A stretch of DNA of 64,000 bases from NCBI RefSeq assembly GCF_002088975.1, contig NZ_NCST01000001.1, positions 29,559-93,558 of the forward strand, given 5' to 3'. Below are positions 42,830 through 52,725 of this stretch, piece by piece (positions within the stretch are counted from its first letter, which is position 1; every line of letters starts with the position of its first letter). Source of the DNA: Henriciella aquimarina (GTDB lineage Bacteria > Pseudomonadota > Alphaproteobacteria > Caulobacterales > Hyphomonadaceae). The translations under genes and the position numbers were made by a program. The notes below the pieces were generated by a model that worked only from the letters and a program-made list of their open reading frames with translations, had not been told where the DNA came from and did not search any database.

Positions 42830-44056
42830 TTGAAACAAGGCTTCCTATCCGCACGGCCTCAGACGGCCGTCACGCACTGGGCGATTATCGGCCTGTTCGT
42901 GATGATGGCCGTGGGTGCATTGTCCTTTGCCCAGTCCTTCTTCATCCCCGTGGTCTTTGCCATGCTGCTGGCGCTGATCCTCAGCCCGATCCGGCGCTTC
43001 CTGGGCCAGCTCGGGATCGGGCCGGGCGTGGCGGCGGCCATCATCATGACGGTCTTCTGCGCGATCAGCGTGACGCTGCTTTTCCTGATCTCAAGTTCGC
43101 TGAGCACCATTGTCAGCGATGAGCCGCAGCTGATGAACAAGGTGCAGGAGCGGATGAACGAGCTGACCGGCGTGCTGGAACCCATGCGCCAGGCCGGCGA
43201 GCAGCTCGAGCAGATGCAGAACTCCTCCGAAGCCCCCGAGCGCGTTGTGGTGCGCGAAGAAGGCATCTTCAGCCTTTGGGCCGAGACCACGCCCTATATC
43301 GCCGGTCAGGTCGGCCTGGCCATCGTGCTGGCGACCTTCCTGATCGCGTCCGGCGACATGTTCTACGAGAAACTCGTCCAAGTCATGCCTGACCAGGAGG
43401 CGAAGCGGAAGGCGCTGACCATTGCGCGCGACATGGAACGCCAGCTATCGACCTATTTCCTGACCATCACGGCAATCAATGGCGTGCTGGGTATCTGCGT
43501 CGGACTTGTCATGTGGGCACTTGGCATGCCGGACCCGGTCTTCTTCGGCGTGGCGGCCTTCGCGCTGAACTATATCCCCTATATCGGCTCCATCATCGGG
43601 ATCTTCTTCGCCTTCATGATGGGCGTGGTGACCTATGACAATATCTGGCTTTCGCTCGCGCCGCCCTTCGCCTACTGGCTGATCAATTCGGCCGAAGGCC
43701 AGTTCATCACGCCGGTCGCGGTCGGCAAGCGGCTGCGGCTGAATGCGGTGGCCGTCTTCCTGTCGGTCGCCTTCTGGGCGTGGCTCTGGTCGTTTGTGGG
43801 CATGTTCCTGTCGACGCCCATGCTGATCGCCCTCAAGGCCTTTTCCGACCGCAACACCAAGCTGTCCTGGCTGAGCACGTTCCTCGGGCGCCGCTCCGAC
43901 TGCGAGGAAGGCGACAGCGCCATCGTTCACGACGTCATGGAACCGGGCACGGATGCCTGCGATGCCGGGCTGGAAGAGGCTGACGAGACAGCATCCGGAC
44001 ATGGCGATGAGGAGCCGGCTGATCCCTCGGACCGGCCAGCCCCGGCGCTCAGCTAG
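42830..44056 (+). CDS. AI-2E-family transporter (PerM-like)
   Basis: 408 residues, about eight hydrophobic helices in the pattern of the AI-2 exporter/PerM family: paired N-terminal helices, a long amphipathic middle (residues ~95-140), then LNYIPYIGSIIG and LSVAFWAWLWSFVGMFLSTPMLIALK. The last ~55 residues are acidic and Pro-rich, an unusual tail. The start is TTG 42830. Substrate unassigned; family members include Na+/H+ antiporters and putative AI-2 exporters. Confidence 0.82.
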   Translation: MKQGFLSARPQTAVTHWAIIGLFVMMAVGALSFAQSFFIPVVFAMLLALILSPIRRFLGQLGIGPGVAAAIIMTVFCAISVTLLFLISSSLSTIVSDEPQLMNKVQERMNELTGVLEPMRQAGEQLEQMQNSSEAPERVVVREEGIFSLWAETTPYIAGQVGLAIVLATFLIASGDMFYEKLVQVMPDQEAKRKALTIARDMERQLSTYFLTITAINGVLGICVGLVMWALGMPDPVFFGVAAFALNYIPYIGSIIGIFFAFMMGVVTYDNIWLSLAPPFAYWLINSAEGQFITPVAVGKRLRLNAVAVFLSVAFWAWLWSFVGMFLSTPMLIALKAFSDRNTKLSWLSTFLGRRSDCEEGDSAIVHDVMEPGTDACDAGLEEADETASGHGDEEPADPSDRPAPALS

Positions 44057-44403
44057 CCTTTGGTCTGAATGCTCTTCAGAAAGGCGATCATGGCGTCGAT
44101 CTCCTCGGGATCGAACGCGAATTCGGGCATGTCCTCATGGCCCACAACGATGCCTTCGGCGAGGGCTTCCTGAAGCGACTCGATCGGATAGTGCTGTGAC
44201 AGCGTCCGGAACGGTGGCGCTTCGGCGTGCGTGCTGTCGGAGGTGGCGTCTATGGCATGGCAGGACGCGCAATCGGCTTCGGCAATCGCCTTGCCCTGTT
44301 TGACGAGGGGCGACTCCGGCGCCTCGGTGGAGCCCGTCTCGTCGGCGCCGGACGGGGAGCAGGCGGCAATCGCCATGGCGGCAGTCAGAAGGATGAGTCT
44401 CAT
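44053..44403 (-). CDS. Mono-heme cytochrome c lipoprotein
   Basis: 116 residues. A lipoprotein signal (MAIAACSP) is followed by a single CASCH heme-binding motif and a distal Met candidate in GHEDMPEF, the layout of small class I cytochromes c. It would carry electrons in the periplasm while anchored to a membrane. The start at 44403 is chosen over 44415. Its 3' end overlaps the AI-2E transporter stop (44053-44056). Confidence 0.85.
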   Translation of the reverse strand: MRLILLTAAMAIAACSPSGADETGSTEAPESPLVKQGKAIAEADCASCHAIDATSDSTHAEAPPFRTLSQHYPIESLQEALAEGIVVGHEDMPEFAFDPEEIDAMIAFLKSIQTKG

Positions 44404-44436
44404 AGGCCCGACCATGCGCCTGTTTGCCGGGGGCGA

Positions 44437-45771
44437 TCAAGATACTTTCCTGTCACCCGCAGCGGTCTGCACCTCGTCGAGCCCGAGCGCGACGAGGGCT
44501 GCCAGCGCACTCATCCCGGCCAGCACCACGATCACAGCGCTCACCCCGGAAAGCTCTGCCAGCAGGCTGAACCCGCTGCCAAGCGCGAGGAGAAGGCCAA
44601 TAATGGTGTTGGAGAGCGCCGTATAGGCGACCCGTGTGTCTTCGTCGGCCATGTCGACCAGATGCGTCGAGCGGCCGAGCCGCACGCCCTGATAGGCGAT
44701 CATCAGGGTGAAGATGACGAGCGGCAGGCCCCACACCGTCTCGAGCAGGCCGGCTGCATCGAGCCCGAGTGTCGCCGCCAGCGAGAGGGTCGCCGCGATG
44801 GCCGAGAAGATCAGCACCTTGCGGCTGGAGCGGTCGGCCATGCGGCCCCAGACATAGGAGCTCAACAGGGCGGCTCCCGATGAGGCGACAACCAGCAGGC
44901 CAAGCCCGCCAAAGGCCTGTGCGGCCCGGTCCGAAACATCCTGTGAACCGAGCGCGACCATGAAGGGTGGCGCCAGGGCGGTTGAGATGAGCAGGCCGCG
45001 CGTTGCGATGAAACGCCTGAGCTGGGCATCCTCGCGCAGCAGGGAAAGGTTTTGCCAGGCGGCGGCGAGCGGGTTGCGCCCGCCTTCGGTTGAGCCGGGC
45101 TTTTCCTCCAGCGTCGAGAAGAGCAGGGCGGCCATCAGCCAGAGTCCGGCGGCGACAAGAATGGCCGAGGTGACCAGCGCCATGCGCTCAAACAGGCCGG
45201 AGGCCAGCGCCGCGCCGAAGAGGATCACGAAGAGGGCCGCGACGGAGCTCGCCGTGCCGGTTGCCGTTCCGCGCTGGGCTTTCGACACCGTCTTGCCGAG
45301 CACATCCTTGTAAGTGACCGAGCAGACACTGCGCGCCAGGGCCAGCGTCGCCAGCGCCAGGATGATGGCGAGCCCGGCGGCGGCGCCCTCCAGCGTCAGC
45401 GCGGCTGCCACGATGGCGATGGCCGAAAGGCCCTGGACAACACTGCCGACACTCCAGGCCCATTTGCGCTGGGGCAGCCGGCGCAGGCCGGCGGCGGTGA
45501 AGAGCTGCGGCAGCAGCGCCCCGGATTCGCGCACCGGGACGAGCAGGCCGATATAGATCGCCGGGGCACCCAGCTGGGTCAGCAGCCAGGACAGGACGAG
45601 CTTCGGATCGATCAGGCCATCGGCCGTCTTTGTCGCGCCGAGCGATACGATATGGGTCAGGAAATTGCGCGGCTGATCGTTGCAGGCGCTTTCGGGAATG
45701 TCCCGGCAGACCCGTCCATCATCGTCCGATGTCAGCATCCGATAGGCTGTTTCGAGCGTGGCCTTACTCAA
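44437..45771 (-). CDS. MFS transporter
   Basis: 444 residues with about twelve hydrophobic helices. The loop between helices 2 and 3 is RRLPQRKWAWSVG, and the middle loop carries WGRMADRSSRKVLIF, the typical MFS GxxxDRxGR-type motif in the second half. Start TTG 45771 follows GGAGGGGAGGA; the ORF upstream to 45879 is not needed. Substrate unknown. Divergent from the second barrel paralogue. Confidence 0.75.
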   Translation of the reverse strand: MSKATLETAYRMLTSDDDGRVCRDIPESACNDQPRNFLTHIVSLGATKTADGLIDPKLVLSWLLTQLGAPAIYIGLLVPVRESGALLPQLFTAAGLRRLPQRKWAWSVGSVVQGLSAIAIVAAALTLEGAAAGLAIILALATLALARSVCSVTYKDVLGKTVSKAQRGTATGTASSVAALFVILFGAALASGLFERMALVTSAILVAAGLWLMAALLFSTLEEKPGSTEGGRNPLAAAWQNLSLLREDAQLRRFIATRGLLISTALAPPFMVALGSQDVSDRAAQAFGGLGLLVVASSGAALLSSYVWGRMADRSSRKVLIFSAIAATLSLAATLGLDAAGLLETVWGLPLVIFTLMIAYQGVRLGRSTHLVDMADEDTRVAYTALSNTIIGLLLALGSGFSLLAELSGVSAVIVVLAGMSALAALVALGLDEVQTAAGDRKVS

Positions 45772-45936
45772 GTCCGGTCCTCCCCTCCATCGACTTGTCC
45801 CGGTCAGATAGCGCCGGTGGACCGCAAGGCAATCCGGGCCGGCAGGCCAAGGGTATGAATTGGCGCGGGCCTCTTGCAATGGGCCACCCGGTTCGGGCAG
45901 TCAGGCGCCAGCTTTAGTGAAGTCATGGAGGTCCGG

Positions 45937-46680
45937 ATGCTGGTGTTTCTGTCGAGGGTGGTCGTGCCGCTGGCTTTGGGACTGTGCAGCCTTACCCTCG
46001 CGCCGGGGGCCAGCGCACAGAACACCGCCGGGGTCTTCGGGCCCAAGGTCAATCCCGATACCCGGCTCGTCGAATACCGCACCGCCTTCGTGCCGGGCGA
46101 AGATGGCGGCGACGACCGCTATGCGCATCGTCTGAATGGCGCCCTGTCGCTCGACACGCGGCGCATGGTGCGGCTGGTCGTTCAAGGGTCCGACCGGGGC
46201 GGACCGGACGGGTTCGATTTCGACTATGTCCAGGCCGAGCTGTTCTGGGAGGTCAGCGACGAGGCCGCCAGCCAGTGGCAGACGGGCTTTCGCTTCGATG
46301 CGCGTCTTGCGAATGGCGACCGGCCGGAGCAGATCGGCGTCAACTGGACCAACCAGTTCCGCCTGAGCGACCGGCTGAGTGCACGCGCCATCGCTCTCTC
46401 GACGGCGCAGTTCGGCGACAATGCGGCCGATGGTGTCCTTCTCGCGGGCCGGGCCAGCCTCAACTATCGCCTCGACAACGGTTATTCGCTGATCCTTGAA
46501 TCCTTCAATGCCCTCGGCAGTACCGACGATTTCGGCCCCGACGACCGCAGCCAGCAGGTCGGACCGCGGCTGACCGGCACACTCGATAGCGGCTGGACCT
46601 GGTCGCTCGGCGCGCTCTTCGGCCTGAACGATTCGACGCCCGACAATGATCTGCGTCTCTGGTTCGGGCGCCATTTCTGA
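45937..46680 (+). CDS. Exported beta-rich protein, paralogue B
   Basis: 247 residues with a signal peptide ending at GASAQ (about residue 29). The ATG at 45937 has GGAGGTCCGG immediately upstream. It matches the protein at 40925-41665 along its length through the motifs listed there, and ends in an aromatic residue (WFGRHF) as outer-membrane barrels do. Function unknown. Followed 53 nt later by a VTT-domain gene. Confidence 0.6.
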   Translation: MLVFLSRVVVPLALGLCSLTLAPGASAQNTAGVFGPKVNPDTRLVEYRTAFVPGEDGGDDRYAHRLNGALSLDTRRMVRLVVQGSDRGGPDGFDFDYVQAELFWEVSDEAASQWQTGFRFDARLANGDRPEQIGVNWTNQFRLSDRLSARAIALSTAQFGDNAADGVLLAGRASLNYRLDNGYSLILESFNALGSTDDFGPDDRSQQVGPRLTGTLDSGWTWSLGALFGLNDSTPDNDLRLWFGRHF

Positions 46681-46733
46681 GCTTCGGGGCACAAGCGCGG
46701 AACGCCAGCCCTGCAAGGGGGTTCTTTAGACTG

Positions 46734-47333
46734 ATGTCCGACACTGCCACACAGAAGAAGAAGTCACTTCGCGAGAAAGTCTCCGATTGGGGGCGTGGCC
46801 CCTGGTCCCTGCCGGTGTCGGTGGCAGTCGGATTTGTCGAGAACACCGCAGTGGTCGTGCCCATGGAGCCGCTCTTCCTGCCGCTCATGGCGATGCGCCG
46901 GCGCACGGCATGGCTGGTCGCGGCGGCCCTCCTGCTTGGCAATGTGCTGGGCGGCCTGCTGATGTACTGGCTGGGCGCATTTTTCGCCGAACATGCGATC
47001 CAGCCGCTGGTCACCATGCTGGATGCGCAGGACGCCTATCAGCAAACGCTGCGGAAGATGCAGGAGGACGGCTTCATGACGCTGTTCATGGTCGGGATCA
47101 CGCCGTTCCCCTTCCAGGTCGGCACTGCCGCCGCCGGCGCGGCGGGCTATTCGATCCCGCTCTTCATCGTGGCCGTGACGGTCTCTCGGTCCTTCCGCTA
47201 TTTCGCCGAGGCCGGACTGGTCATGCTGGTTGGGGACCGGGCCGAGGAACTCATGAAGAAGCATGAGCTCGAGCTGACGGCGGTGGGTCTGATCCTATTT
47301 GCCGCCTTCTGCGTCTATTTCTTCCTGTTCTGA
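46734..47333 (+). CDS. YqaA/VTT-domain membrane protein
   Basis: 199 residues, about four to five helices. The pattern VENTAVVVPMEPLFLPLMAM, GNVLGGLLMYWLG and GITPFPFQVGTAAAGAAGY fits the SNARE-associated/VTT (DedA-like) superfamily, small YqaA branch. DedA-related proteins help lipid-carrier or phospholipid translocation; the role here is inferred only. Confidence 0.75.
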   Translation: MSDTATQKKKSLREKVSDWGRGPWSLPVSVAVGFVENTAVVVPMEPLFLPLMAMRRRTAWLVAAALLLGNVLGGLLMYWLGAFFAEHAIQPLVTMLDAQDAYQQTLRKMQEDGFMTLFMVGITPFPFQVGTAAAGAAGYSIPLFIVAVTVSRSFRYFAEAGLVMLVGDRAEELMKKHELELTAVGLILFAAFCVYFFLF

Positions 47334-47351
47334 CCGCGCGGGCCGGAAGGC

Positions 47352-49343
47352 TCAGGCGCGCATCTGGCCGGGCATCTCCGTGCCCGGCGGCATTTTCGCG
47401 GACTCGAACTCGATCTTCAGCACCATATGGGTGTCGCTCGCCGAAAGCGGCTTGGAGTAATAATACCCCTGAACGAAACGGGCGCCGAGATCATAGACGC
47501 AATCGAATTGCTCCTGCGTCTCGATGCCTTCGATGACACAGCTGATCCGCAGGTTCCGGCACAGGCTCAGGATCGAGCGCAGGACGTTCGAGCTGCGCTC
47601 ATTGCGGGTCAGGTCCCGGATGAAGCTGCGGTCGACCTTGAGTGTGTCGATGGGCAGGCGGTGAACATAGGCAAGGCTGGAAAAGCCCGTGCCGAAATCG
47701 TCGATGGCCACGTGGGCGCCTGTGCTCTGGATCAGCTTCAACACGTCCATCGCGCTTTCATAATCCTTCATCACGGCCGACTCGGTGATCTCGAACATCA
47801 GCCGCGATGTCGGCAGGCCCGCGCGTTCCGCAATCGACATCAGCCGCTGGATAGGCGTTTTGGAGGTCAGGCTGGTGGCCGACAGGTTGAAGCTCAGGAG
47901 AAGATCGTCCGGCCATTGCGTAGCTTCCGCAACGGCCTTGCGGAACAGGACTTCGGTCAGACGCCCGATCATGCCGATATTCTCGGCGGCCTTGATGAAC
48001 AGGTCGGGCCGGATCCGGCCAAGGGTCGGGCTGTACCAGCGTGCCAGGGCTTCCAGGCCGCGGGTCTGGCCCCGGCCAAGGTCAAGCACGGGCTGGAACT
48101 CGACCGACATCTCCTTTTCCAGATCGGCGTCGCGCAGGGCCTGTTCCAGCGCGCTGTTGGCGAAGATCAGGCGCTCATGCTCATGCGAGAAGAAGACCGG
48201 CCGGGACTTGGCATTCTGCTTGGCGAAGTAGAGGGCATAATCGGCCCGGTCGAAGAGGAGCCCGCGCGTGTCGGCGGCGGTCGGGAAACGTGCCATGCCG
48301 ATGGTCGCGCTGAGATTGGCCGAGCCTTCCTCGAACTGGAACGGCCGGCGCAGGGCCGCGCAGACGCGCTGCGCCATGGTGACGATTTCGGCGTCGCTGC
48401 CGGGGGCATTGAACAGCAGCCCGAATTCGTCGCCACCCAGACGGGCCACGCTGACAGGTCTGTTCTTGAAGACTTCGCACAGGCGCCGAGCGGTTTCGGC
48501 CAGGACCTGGTCGCCGGCCGGATGCCCGAAGACGTCATTGATCGGCTTGAAGCCGTCGAGATCGAGCAGGGCAATGACGAATTCCCGGCCATTCGGGCCG
48601 TCCGTGGCGATGCGGTTGTCGATCTCGGCAAGGAAAGCACGCCGGTTGGCGAGCCCGGTCAGGCTGTCGGTATTGGCGAGGCGCTTGTTTTCCTCGTTCA
48701 GGGTTTGAAGGCGGGCATGCTGGCGGCGCTGCTCGCGTTTCTGGACGACGAGCCGGGCAAAATCGCGCTCGCTGCGCATGAGCAGGGAGCTGAAGACGAT
48801 GGTGACCAGGGCGAGATTGAACGCAATGGCGGCCAGGACATTGTCGCCGGAGCTGATCAGGAAGAGGCATGTGCTGATCGACACGATGGCGAGCAGCGAA
48901 ATGGCCGCCTGCACCAGGTGCATCAGGCAGAACGCGCTGGCAATCGTCGTCACACCAAGGAAGAACACGACCTGGGCGTGCTGTTCGGAATTGCCATACT
49001 GGTAGAAGGACAGTCCCCAGGCCGCGAACGCGAACGCAGCGGGAATGACGATGCGGATCGTGGAACGCAGGCTCGCGGCGATCTGGGCATCGGTGTAGTT
49101 GCGATTGCGGCTGCGGACATATTTCAACGTCCGGTTTGCGCTGAAGATCAGCAGCATGACTGGCACGATCACCGTCAGGACGATCGGGGCGCTCTCCATA
49201 TGCGTGAAGGCCAGCGCCAGCATGTTGATGGTGATGATGCCGTACATCAGCGGCTGCTGGCGGCTCAGCGCACGGAACCGCGCCCGGTTCAGTTCCGGCT
49301 CGTCGTCCTTCACGCTGAAGAAGGCGCGCAATCTCGAAAGCAT
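47352..49343 (-). CDS. Membrane GGDEF-EAL protein (cyclic-di-GMP turnover)
   Basis: 663 residues. Five to six N-terminal helices (about 33-190) form a sensor, followed by a short coiled segment, a GGDEF domain (DSLTGLANRR 226-235; GGDEF 303-307) and an EAL domain (EAL 431-433, then NLSATSL, EITES, IDDFGTGFSS, KVDRSF, QGYYYSKP). Both active sites look intact, so it could make and degrade c-di-GMP. The RxxD inhibitory site before GGDEF is absent. Confidence 0.92.
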   Translation of the reverse strand: MLSRLRAFFSVKDDEPELNRARFRALSRQQPLMYGIITINMLALAFTHMESAPIVLTVIVPVMLLIFSANRTLKYVRSRNRNYTDAQIAASLRSTIRIVIPAAFAFAAWGLSFYQYGNSEQHAQVVFFLGVTTIASAFCLMHLVQAAISLLAIVSISTCLFLISSGDNVLAAIAFNLALVTIVFSSLLMRSERDFARLVVQKREQRRQHARLQTLNEENKRLANTDSLTGLANRRAFLAEIDNRIATDGPNGREFVIALLDLDGFKPINDVFGHPAGDQVLAETARRLCEVFKNRPVSVARLGGDEFGLLFNAPGSDAEIVTMAQRVCAALRRPFQFEEGSANLSATIGMARFPTAADTRGLLFDRADYALYFAKQNAKSRPVFFSHEHERLIFANSALEQALRDADLEKEMSVEFQPVLDLGRGQTRGLEALARWYSPTLGRIRPDLFIKAAENIGMIGRLTEVLFRKAVAEATQWPDDLLLSFNLSATSLTSKTPIQRLMSIAERAGLPTSRLMFEITESAVMKDYESAMDVLKLIQSTGAHVAIDDFGTGFSSLAYVHRLPIDTLKVDRSFIRDLTRNERSSNVLRSILSLCRNLRISCVIEGIETQEQFDCVYDLGARFVQGYYYSKPLSASDTHMVLKIEFESAKMPPGTEMPGQMRA

Positions 49344-49533
49344 GACCCGGCCCGTCCCTTTGTCTCAGCCTGGGGTGTATTTGCTTGTGTTTAAATCCAC
49401 CTTTCGGGGATCGGTGAAATTTTTGACTATCGTAGTATTTGTTGCAAAATCCGGTCATAACCCAGCGTAAGGCTGGGCCGGATCTGCGCGCGTCTGCAGG
49501 CATCGGCTTGTTCTCAAGAAGGCCCGGCGCCAA

Positions 49534-50493
49534 ATGGGCCGCAACTTCCAATCCCGACCAGGACCGTTTCAAGTGAGTGCTGTTTCCTCCAATCCCGAAG
49601 ACTTTGTTGCCGGTTTCATGTCCGACACGCTGCCGATTGCCGGACGGGTCGTCCGCATGGGCCGCGGGACCCTGTCGCCGATCCTGCACCGGCACGCCTA
49701 TCCCGATCATCTCGGCCAGATTCTCGGCGAGGGGCTGATCCTGTCCACGCTCGTCGGTGCGGGCATGAAGCTCGAAGGTCGCGTCATGACCCAGGCGGAA
49801 GGCGACGGCCCGGTCTCCATGCTGGTCGGCGAATACCGCAAGGATGGCGGCGTGCGCGCCTATGCCCGCTTCGAGCAGGAGCGCTGGGCCTATCTGGAAA
49901 AGATCAACAAGGGCGAGAAGCCGCAAATGCCGCAGCTCTTCGGCCAGATGGGGCGGCTCGGGCTGATCATCGTTCATGATGAGCCGAGCCTGCACCCGTA
50001 TCAGGGGCTGGTCTCGCTCGACAAACCTACGCTGGCCGAATGTGCCGAGGATTATTTCCACCGCTCCGAACAGGTCGAGACCTGTCTGGCGATGTCCGTT
50101 GGCCGCGACGCGGCCGGCGAGTGGCATGGCGGCGGCATGATGATCCAGAAGATCGCCGGCGACGAGACGCGCGGCGATACCGACGAGGGCTGGCGCGAGG
50201 CGCAGGCGCTGTTCTCAACATTGACGCCTGAAGAACTCCGCTCCGAAGAGATCGCGGCCCCGGACCTCCTGTTCCGCCTGTTCCATGAGGGCGGGGTGCG
50301 CATGGAGCCGGCGCAGCTGCTCGAGGATCGCTGCACCTGCAATGAAGACCGTCTGAAGGATACGCTGGCCGGCATGGCCGACGAGTCCCTGCGTGAGATG
50401 GTCGAGCCGGATGGCATGCTGAAAGTCGACTGCCAGTTCTGCGCGCGCCACTATGATATCCCGATCGAGGCGGTCACCGACGCGATCAACTGA
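49534..50493 (+). CDS. hslO: Hsp33 redox-regulated chaperone
   Basis: 319 residues (306 if GTG 49573 is the start). Hsp33 holds unfolding proteins under oxidative stress; it is switched on when its zinc-binding Cys are oxidised. The C-terminal zinc centre is CTC (DRCTCNED) plus CQFC, the expected CxC and CxxC pair. The N-terminal substrate-binding domain begins at ADTLP-like MSDTLPIAGRVV. A small hairpin (ATGCCT-cgtc-AGGCAT, 50530-50545) follows the gene. Confidence 0.9.
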   Translation: MGRNFQSRPGPFQVSAVSSNPEDFVAGFMSDTLPIAGRVVRMGRGTLSPILHRHAYPDHLGQILGEGLILSTLVGAGMKLEGRVMTQAEGDGPVSMLVGEYRKDGGVRAYARFEQERWAYLEKINKGEKPQMPQLFGQMGRLGLIIVHDEPSLHPYQGLVSLDKPTLAECAEDYFHRSEQVETCLAMSVGRDAAGEWHGGGMMIQKIAGDETRGDTDEGWREAQALFSTLTPEELRSEEIAAPDLLFRLFHEGGVRMEPAQLLEDRCTCNEDRLKDTLAGMADESLREMVEPDGMLKVDCQFCARHYDIPIEAVTDAIN

Positions 50494-50529
50494 GCTGGTG
50501 CAGGCATTTCACCATGCCGCCGCAACGTC

Positions 50530-50545
50530 ATGCCTCGTCAGGCAT
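50530..50545 (+). terminator. Small hairpin after hslO
   Basis: ATGCCT-cgtc-AGGCAT, 6-bp stem, 37 nt after the hslO stop and before the oxidoreductase gene. No T-run; weak. Confidence 0.35.
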
Positions 50546-50591
50546 AGGTGCGTGCCCTAGTGTTTCTCAGAACCAAGACAGGGAGGCAGGC

Positions 50592-51607
<1,016 letters not shown>

Positions 51608-51611
<4 letters not shown>

Positions 51612-51934
51612 TACCGCTTCTGAGGATCGTCTGGCTCGCAGCCTTCCTGATTGGCTTTTCGGTCCTCGTCAGCCTGCAATTTGTCGGCCTTCCGCCTGAC
51701 AGCAATGTGCTTGGCTTCGTGCGGATCTGGCTGCCGGTCTCCGGCGCGATGATCTTCTGCCTGGCCTATATCCTGCCGCGCGAACCGGCCGTCTGGGCGG
51801 TGCCCGTGCTGGCCTATCTCGTCCCGGCCGCCTGGTTCCGGGAGGCCGGCTTCGTCAATCCGCTCTACCTCCTCATCCTCGTGGGCGCCTCGGCGCTCTC
51901 GGCATGGGCGTTCCGCAAGCATCTCGCTGGCTAG
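51608..51934 (+). CDS. Small membrane protein coupled to the CurA-like gene
   Basis: 108 residues with about four hydrophobic helices (from MIPLLRIVWLAAFLIG onward) and a basic C-terminus. The ATG overlaps the TGA of the oxidoreductase gene (ATGA), so it relies on re-initiation. No family recognised. Confidence 0.55.
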
Positions 51935-52012
51935 GGCCGGGGGGCCCGAAGGCCAACTGGTGAAGATCGCCAGGCCGCGCTATTCTCCCTTCCCTTGAGG
52001 GAGGAAAAAACA

Positions 52013-52462
52013 ATGACGGATACAATGCCTGAAGCCGATGGCCGGAGAACGCCCTGGCATCTCTGGGTCGTCGGTGTGGTCTCGCTGTTGTGGAACGCCA
52101 TGGGCGCGGCCGACTATGTCCTGACCCAGATGCGCTTCGAGCCCTATATGAGCGGCTTCAGCGAGGCGCAGCTCGCTTTCTTCTACGGCTTTCCGACTTG
52201 GGCGGTCGTCAACTGGGCGCTCGGTGTCTGGTCGGCGGTGGCCGGCTCCATCCTGCTGCTTGTGCGTTTGAAGTGGGCGTTCTGGGCCTTCCTCGTTTCA
52301 TTGGCCGCGCTGATCGTCGGGACGATCTACTGGTATGGCTTCACCGACGCCTATGCGGTCACCGGCATGGGGGCGGCCATCTTCAATGGCGTGCTCGTCA
52401 TCGTCGCCCTGCTTCTGGCCGTTTATGCGCGGATGATGGCGAAGGCAGGCGTCCTGCGTTAG
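52013..52462 (+). CDS. Four-helix membrane protein of unknown function
   Basis: 149 residues. A strong GGGAGGAAAA lies 5 nt before ATG 52013. Helices at about 17-35, 65-85, 92-112 and 120-140; the segment LWNAMGAADYVLTQMR after helix one recalls small hypothetical inner-membrane proteins common in proteobacteria. Its TAG overlaps the TAA of the convergent 50-aa gene. Confidence 0.65.
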   Translation: MTDTMPEADGRRTPWHLWVVGVVSLLWNAMGAADYVLTQMRFEPYMSGFSEAQLAFFYGFPTWAVVNWALGVWSAVAGSILLLVRLKWAFWAFLVSLAALIVGTIYWYGFTDAYAVTGMGAAIFNGVLVIVALLLAVYARMMAKAGVLR

Positions 52463-52611
52463 CCCCTCCGCTTCACCGCGCCTTGCAGGGTAAAGCTGAA
52501 GGCGAGCGACAGGATCAGCGGCACCCAAAGCGGCAAGCTGCCGAGACCGGGCGCTTCCAGCGCCGCGGCGAGGTGGTCGTCGACGCACCACCAGAGTAGA
52601 AACAGGAACAT
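52459..52611 (-). CDS. 50-aa membrane protein next to the GTA cluster
   Basis: A short frame opening MFLFLLWWCVDD, with a second hydrophobic helix LPLWVPLILSLAFSF and a basic end. AAGGAGGAGG sits 6 nt before the ATG, one of the best Shine-Dalgarno sequences in the window, which argues it is real. Divergent from the GTA terminase and convergent with the four-helix protein (two-base stop overlap). Function unknown. Confidence 0.6.
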   Translation of the reverse strand: MFLFLLWWCVDDHLAAALEAPGLGSLPLWVPLILSLAFSFTLQGAVKRRG

Positions 52612-52629
52612 GATGACCTCCTCCTTGAG

Positions 52630-52654
52630 GCCTGAATCCTAGCAGGCTTCAGGC
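52630..52654. repeat. Inverted repeat upstream of the GTA terminase
   Basis: GCCTGAA / TTCAGGC, 7 bp with an 11-nt loop, in the 114-nt gap between the 50-aa gene and the terminase. Could be regulatory for either side; no consensus promoter seen in the gap. Confidence 0.35.
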
Positions 52655-52725
52655 GGAGGACAATCTGTCCGACCGGAGGGGGCCACCGACTAGTCACGCT
52701 GCGATGAGAAACGCTGTCGCCTTCC

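Noticed and set aside
48535..50127. 530-codon minus-strand frame over the GGDEF-EAL and hslO genes
   Set aside because: Out of frame with the GGDEF-EAL protein and antisense to hslO; low-complexity Arg/Pro composition.
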